22,500 nucleotides of DNA from Halisarca cf. caerulea. Taxonomy: Eukaryota; Porifera; Demospongiae; Chondrillida; Halisarcidae. Of this stretch, positions 18,618-22,500 are shown one piece after another; position 1 is the stretch's first letter; every line of letters starts with the position of its first letter. The stretch spans positions 831,201 to 853,700 of the forward strand of contig CAUJGJ010000264.1 in NCBI GenBank assembly GCA_963170055.1, in the 5' to 3' direction. The translations under genes were made by a program, and so were the position numbers. The notes beneath the pieces were generated by a model. It was not told the DNA's origin and made no database searches. It was given only the letters and a program-made list of their open reading frames with translations.

Positions 18618-18687
18618 GGGATGAGTGGGGGGAGGGGAGGGGGACATGGCCCCCCTTCTCCCCCCCCCTCCCCCCCGTTCCACCCCC
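18618..18687. repeat. G-run/C-run inverted tract
   Basis: GTGGGGGGAGGGGAGGGGGACATGGC is followed at once by C-rich runs, so the segment is potentially self-complementary. Confidence 0.8.
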
Positions 18688-18690
18688 TTG

Positions 18691-18855
18691 CAGTGGAATC
18701 TTGTTAAAAGAACACTCTTACCTACAGCGAATTTCTGCATTTAGTGAATTAAAAACATGTGTCCCTGTAGATGGTCTACTATGAAAATTTAACTGGTTAT
18801 AGTGAATGAGGAATTTTCAGTGTTCTCTGGGACTTGTTATGGTGAGATGCCACTG
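18691..18855. mobile_element. Pogo/Tigger-like MITE (intact reference copy)
   Basis: The left end CAGTGGAATCTTGTTAAAAG and the right end CTTGTTATGGTGAGATGCCACTG are imperfect inverted repeats. TA follows the right end; the left has TG in its place. Internal phrases CGAATTTCTGC, ACATGTGTCCC and GGTCTACTATGAA match the element at 21579, so these are one family. Confidence 0.75.
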
Positions 18856-18910
18856 TATTTGCATGCTAGTCCTTGCAAGCAGAATGTGCACATAATGTTT
18901 CTTGTCAATA

Positions 18911-18985
18911 TACTGTAAACGTTAGTTATTAAGCGCTGCTGGATGTTAGGCGCCCACTTTGTGTTAAGCACCTACCTGTCTGTTG
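18911..18985. mobile_element. Partial element, family TACTGTAAAC
   Basis: TACTGTAAACGTTAGTTATT then AAGCGCTGCTGGATGTTAGGCGCC resembles the segment at 20329-20370 (CTATTAAGTGGGTGCTCTTT, then GTTAGGTGCC). That copy ends in GTTTACAGTA, the inverted form of the start here. This copy is cut off by the LINE fragment. Confidence 0.45.
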
Positions 18986-19185
18986 GTATTCTGTTCCATA
19001 ATCCTATCTTCTTCCACATGTTGACTGCTGTGATGTGGTCTGGGATAGCTGTACCGAACAAGACTCAAGTCATCTACAGAGGCTGGTCAACTATGCCTGT
19101 CGCATTGCTTTGCATCGCCCTCGGCTCTATTCCTCTTCTGCCTTATGGGAGGAACTGGGTTTGTCATCACTTGCTTCACACCGAA

Positions 19186-19660
19186 AGCTCCACCTGGCTG
19201 AGCTCCACCTGGCTGAGCTCCACCTGGTTGAGCTCCACCTGGCTGAGCTCCACCTGGCTGAGCTCCACCTGGCTGAGCTCCACCTGGCTGAGCTCCACCT
19301 GGCTGAGCTCCACCTGGCTGAGCTCCACCTGGCTGAGCTCCACCTGGCTGAGCTCCACCTGGCTGAGCTCCACCTGGCTGAGCTCCACCTGGCTGAGCTC
19401 CACCTGGCTGAGCTCCACCTGGCTGAGCTCCACCTGGCTGAGCTCCACCTGGCTGAGCTCCACCTGGCTGAGCTCTACCTGGCCGAGCTCCACCTGGCCG
19501 AGCTCCACCTGGCTGAGCTCTACCTGGCCGAGCTCCTCCTGGCTGAGCTCTACCTGGCTGAGCTCCTCCTGGCTGAGCTCCACCTGGCTGAGCTCCACCT
19601 GGCTGAGCTCCTCCTGGCTGAGCTCCACCTGGCCGAGCTCCACCTGGCTGACCTCCACCT
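19186..19660. repeat. 15-bp minisatellite inside the LINE coding frame, about 32 copies
   Basis: Unit AGCTCCACCTGGCTG, exactly 15 bp, encoding His-Leu-Ala-Glu-Leu in the LINE frame. Early copies are nearly identical; copies after about 19470 carry TAC, GCC and CTC variants. The other strand reads as Gln-Pro-Gly-Gly-Ala repeats, a shadow. Confidence 0.97.
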
Positions 19661-19694
19661 ATAGCTGAGCTCATGTACAAGTGTCAAAACTCTC

Positions 19695-19922
19695 TTGCTC
19701 CTTCCTACTTGTCGACCCTATTTCTCACTCCCTCACATATGTAGTTACTGCACTCAAACAAGAACCCTAGCCAATCTTCCTCCCATCAAGTCCTCCTTCG
19801 GTCAGCATTCCTTCAGCTTTTTAGGGACATCACTGTGGCATTCTTTTTCCCCCTCTGTACATGCTGCTGACTCCTTGCCGCAATTCTCAAGATTGGCCTC
19901 TATTTTTATTGCTTCTAACTAA
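19695..19922 (+). pseudogene. LINE ORF2 C-terminal remnant
   Basis: An open stretch ending TAA. From about 19743 it reads SYCTQTRTLANLPPIKSSFG and later SLWHSFSPSVHAADSLPQF, the familiar end of non-LTR retrotransposon ORF2 proteins (the W-N/H-SLPPS-like motif). It belongs with the segment before the 15-bp array but is separated by frameshifts, so it is dead coding sequence. Confidence 0.8.
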
Positions 19923-20133
19923 CTGTATGTGCATGGTTCTGCATGTCATTGACTTCTAACAATCTGCATGTGCAGGGCTTTGCATGACTATTTAGTAACA
20001 ATAACTCTTCAAATTATGCTAACTTTTTCTTTTAACTTTTCTTTTTTTCTTTTTCCCCCTTGTTTGTACTGTTTGCAGGGCGCCTAGTGTAGTAGCCATT
20101 GGCTAAAGCCCCCCAGAGTAAATAAGCTTATAA

Positions 20134-20160
20134 TATCCTATCCTATCCTATCCTATCCTA
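20134..20160. repeat. (ATCCT)n tail of the LINE
   Basis: Five or more TATCC units directly after GTAAATAAGCTTATAA, a usual kind of 3' tail for a non-LTR retrotransposon without poly(A). Confidence 0.85.
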
Positions 20161-20276
20161 AGGTATATATTTGAGTGATGAACAGTGAAACTGGGGTAAC
20201 ATGACCTTTTTATATTTGTGCCTCATTGGGTATATCCTGTACCCTAGTGTTTGTACATGTGTGCACGTTTAATATC

Positions 20277-20311
20277 GATTGATTGATTGATTGATTGATT
20301 GATGGATTGAT
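20277..20311. repeat. (GATT)n microsatellite
   Basis: About eight GATT units, the last interrupted by GGA. Confidence 0.95.
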
Positions 20312-20368
20312 ATAATGGAGAATGACATGGCTAACGTATGGCTATTAAGTGGGTGCTCTTTGTTAGGT

Positions 20369-20614
20369 GCCTATTTCCTCACTGCCACACCTATTTCCTC
20401 ACTGCCACACCTATTTCCTTGCTGCCACACCTATTTCCTTGCTGCCACACCTATTTCCTCACTTCCACACCTATTTTCTCACTGCCACACCTATTTCCTC
20501 ACTGCCACACCTATTTCCTCACTGCCACACCTATTTCCTCACTTCCACACCTATTTCCTCACTTCCACACCTATTTTCTCACTGCCACACCTATTTCCTC
20601 ACTGCCACACCTAT
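20369..20614. repeat. 20-bp minisatellite, about 12 copies
   Basis: Unit CACACCTATTTCCTCACTGC, 20 bp, with CTTGCTG and CACTTC variants. It has no stops in the forward frames. It lies inside an element of the TACTGTAAAC family whose right end GTTTACAGTA is at about 20639-20648. Confidence 0.96.
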
Positions 20615-20770
20615 GAGAACCCGCGCTAAACAACCAGTGTTTACAGTATCGCGTTATTTAGTTCAGTACTATAATACCTAATGTCTTGCCTGTAGCCTTA
20701 GATGTAAACTGAATTGGAGAGGCTAGAGTTGAAGCAGCTAAAATCAATTTCCCTCCCAGGAGCATATCGC

Positions 20771-21187
20771 CAGACCCCTTAGCCTGTGGTACCACCCAGA
20801 CCCCTTAGCCTATGGTACCACCCAGACCCCTTAGCCTATGGTACCACCCAGACCCCTTAGCCTATGGTACCACCCAGACCCCTTAGCCTGTGGTACCACC
20901 CAGACCCCTTAGCCTGTGGTGCCACCCAGACCCCTTAGCCTGTGGTGCCACCCAGACTCCTTAGCCTATAGTACCACCCAGACCCCTTAGCCTGTGGTGC
21001 CACCCAGACCTCTTAGCCTATGGTACCACCCAGACCCCTTAGCCTATGGTACCACCCAGACCCCTTAGCCTGTGGTGCCACCCAGACCCCTTAGCCTATG
21101 GTACCACCCAGACCCCTTAGCCTATGGTACCACCCAGACTCCTTAGCCTATGGTACCACCCAGACCCCTTAGCCTGTGGTACCACCC
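20771..21187. repeat. 26-bp minisatellite, 16 copies
   Basis: Unit CAGACCCCTTAGCCTRTGGT followed by ACCACC, 26 bp. Copies alternate between GGTACC (a KpnI site) and GGTGCC variants. Confidence 0.97.
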
Positions 21188-21578
21188 CGAGCACTGCTTC
21201 AATTTCAACTGCACTGGTATCAAGTATTGCAAGTCACTACTGCTGTTTCTATATTAAGAACAGGACGTAACATCATTGTGGGATTCCAGAAAGTGTGTGC
21301 GTACATAGACATAGTCTTGCACATTGTTCAAGTATTACACGGGATTGAGGAAATACATGTACAGTACCTGTTCCCCATTTCAGGACTAGAATGAGAATCA
21401 GAATCAGAGGCGAGGGTTCGGCTGATTAGGCATTAGTGGATTTGTGAGAATCCTCTGCAGTAACACACACAAAGTTTCAAGGTAGAAATGGAGAGCTAGT
21501 TTAGCTGGGAGAACCACCAGAGAAGGTAGGCCCATTGCCATATCGCTCTACATCCCATATGTACCCACATGCACTCTA
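21188..21578. other. Spacer, nothing recognised
   Basis: No gene or repeat assigned. A 72-codon open frame partly overlaps the end of the 26-bp array and is not supported. Confidence 0.4.
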
Positions 21579-22065
21579 CAGTGGAAACTTGTACACTCTT
21601 ACAGTCAATTTCTGCCTACAGTGAACAAATACATGTGTCCCAGTTAGTGGTCTACTGTGAAGGTTACGGTTATGGAAGCTGATTTAACCTGAGGAGGCTT
21701 TTAGCCAAAGGCTACTACTCTAGGCACCCAGTGAAAGTCTGTCTTATTATACTCTAACCAGATAGACCTTCACAGTAGACCACCAACTGGGACACATGTA
21801 TCAGACCTTCACAGTAGACCACCAACTGGGACACATGTATCAGACCTTCACTGTAGACCACCAACTGGGACACATGTATCAGACCTTCACAGTAGACCAC
21901 CAACTGGGACACATGTATCAGACCTTCACAGTAGACCACCAACTGGGACACATGTATCAGACCTTCACAGTAGACCACCAACTGGGACACATGTATCAGA
22001 CCTTCACAGTAGACCACCAACTTGGACACATGTATTCATTCACTGTAGGCAGAAATTGAAATGAT
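21579..22065. mobile_element. Rearranged pogo-like element with inverted arms
   Basis: It begins CAGTGGAAACTTGTACACTC after TA at 21577-21578. The left arm at about 21603-21665 (AATTTCTGCCTACAGTGAAC, ACATGTGTCCC, GTGGTCTACTGTGAAGG) reappears as its reverse complement at about 22005-22063. The right arm has been expanded into a 39-bp tandem array. The family is the same as at 18691. Confidence 0.7.
21764..22034. repeat. 39-bp minisatellite, 7 copies
   Basis: Unit AGACCTTCACAGTAGACCAC followed by CAACTGGGACACATGTATC. Copies are nearly identical. The unit is the reverse complement of part of the element arm at 21625-21670. Confidence 0.96.
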
Positions 22066-22089
22066 ATTCTTCTCTATGTCTGAAATTCA

Positions 22090-22322
22090 CTAGTACAAAC
22101 TCTGTTAGTGAGTACCTGGGTTAGTGAGTACTCCTGGATAGTAAGTACTCATTGCTCTGTCCCTACCTCATGCAATACCATTGAAAGCACCTCGGATAGT
22201 AAGTACCTATTTTGCCTTCCCTTGAGGGTTCTTACTATCCAAGTTCTACTGTATAGTGAATTTCTGATATAGAGAAGAATTTCAGTGTCCACTGGGATTC
22301 ATTGTACTGGGATTCTACTGTA
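22090..22322. mobile_element. Overlapping pogo-like element remnants
   Basis: TTAGTGAGTACCTGGGTTAG and GGATAGTAAGTAC phrases occur in both senses (GTTCTTACTATCCAAGTTCT near 22230), ending TACTGTA. A second end, GGGATTCTACTGTA, follows at 22309-22322. These look like nested or eroded copies of small CAGT-ended elements. Confidence 0.45.
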
Positions 22323-22368
22323 TGTACTGTCTATGATTTGTAATAAAGACTGAGAGTTGAGGTGTCGG

Positions 22369-22378
22369 GTTGCGCAAT
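22369..22378. promoter_or_regulatory. C/EBP-type palindrome GTTGCGCAAT
   Basis: An exact match to the optimal C/EBP site RTTGCGCAAY, 65 bp upstream of the TATA box at 22443. Confidence 0.5.
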
Positions 22379-22442
22379 GTCATGCCAACATTCTGACCCG
22401 AAATGGAAGCCATTCAAGTGCAACCACAACATCCTGCCCGGG

Positions 22443-22449
22443 TATAAAA
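22443..22449 (+). promoter_or_regulatory. TATA box TATAAAA of a gene starting beyond the window
   Basis: TATAAAA in a locally GC-rich setting (CCCGGGTATAAAATGC), with an initiator-like TCAGT at 22476-22480, about 33 bp downstream. No start codon follows before the window ends, so the gene itself is not seen. Confidence 0.6.
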
Positions 22450-22500
22450 TGCTCTGTGCCTGGCACAAGGTCCAGTCAGTGGAAGTCAGAGGAGACTAGC

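Larger units (their letters stand above)
18990..20160 (+). mobile_element. Non-LTR retrotransposon (LINE) 3' end, broken
   Basis: The translated sequence before the 15-bp array is VDCCDVVWDSC, then LQRLVNYACRIAL, SALWEELGL and RKLHLAEL. This is the conserved segment after the reverse transcriptase core in CR1/Jockey/L2-type ORF2 proteins. After the array, in other frames, come ELMYKCQNSLAPSYLSTLF (from 19667) and the C-terminal part ending FLGTSLWHSFSPSVHAADSL within 19695-19922. The frame is broken by a TAA near 18999, by frameshifts around the array, and by a stop before the C-terminal part. A 3' UTR and an (ATCCT)n tail at 20134-20160 follow, as expected of LINE insertion. The reverse transcriptase core itself is missing (5' truncation). 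Confidence 0.85.

Noticed and set aside
19087..19680. Gln-Pro-Gly-Gly-Ala repeat protein on the minus strand
   Set aside because: It is the reverse reading of the 15-bp array, which is explained by the plus-strand LINE frame.
1..22500. tRNA and rRNA genes
   Set aside because: I looked for A/B-box-like and conserved rRNA segments by eye and recognised none; a covariance-model scan would be decisive.

Overview
The window looks like nuclear DNA from a simple animal, most likely a sponge (demosponge best, cnidarian or placozoan possible). The reasons are spliced genes with GT-AG introns as short as 65 bp, TATA promoters, a secreted cysteine-rich fibrinogen-like protein of a kind common in sponges, placozoans and cnidarians, a BTB-BACK gene, a LINE 3' end, many small pogo/Tigger-like elements, and very many simple-sequence and minisatellite arrays. 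Nothing prokaryotic was seen. The species assignment is inference.

Layout. 1-2700 is non-coding: three ~120-bp direct repeats, a degenerate pogo-like element, a 34-bp minisatellite and an ATCC-rich array. 2897-4111 holds a TATA promoter and an apparently intronless gene for a secreted 338-aa fibrinogen-like protein (+). 4112-8077 is intergenic, with an (AC)n tract, a pogo-like element, a 16-bp array, a self-complementary element at 6598-6789 and two unassigned ORFs. 8168-9562 is a 464-aa BTB-BACK protein (+), preceded in frame by a 9-bp repeat. 9563-12435 is mostly non-coding, with G/C-run repeats, a pogo-like element and (AC)n.

12436-14212 (-) holds a spliced gene. I assembled four exons by eye: a mitochondrial-type leader, an E3-binding (peripheral subunit-binding) domain, a linker, and the first part of a 2-oxoacid dehydrogenase acyltransferase-like domain. 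It best fits pyruvate dehydrogenase protein X (PDHX/E3BP), but no lipoyl domain is present before the E3-binding domain, and the rest of the acyltransferase-like domain was not found in the window.

14613-15705 is a 24-bp minisatellite of about 45 copies. 15960-22440 is repeat-rich: an 84-bp MITE with a perfect 8-bp target duplication, a 66-bp triplicate, (GT)n, G-runs, pogo-like elements, a LINE 3' end (about 18990-20160) in whose coding frame a 15-bp segment has expanded to about 32 copies, then 20-, 26- and 39-bp arrays. At the right edge a C/EBP-like palindrome and a TATA box suggest the promoter of a gene that begins outside the window.

The genes do not form an operon or pathway: one product is extracellular, one is probably a ubiquitin-ligase adaptor, and one is a mitochondrial complex subunit. 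Most long open frames here are products of tandem arrays whose unit has no stop codon.
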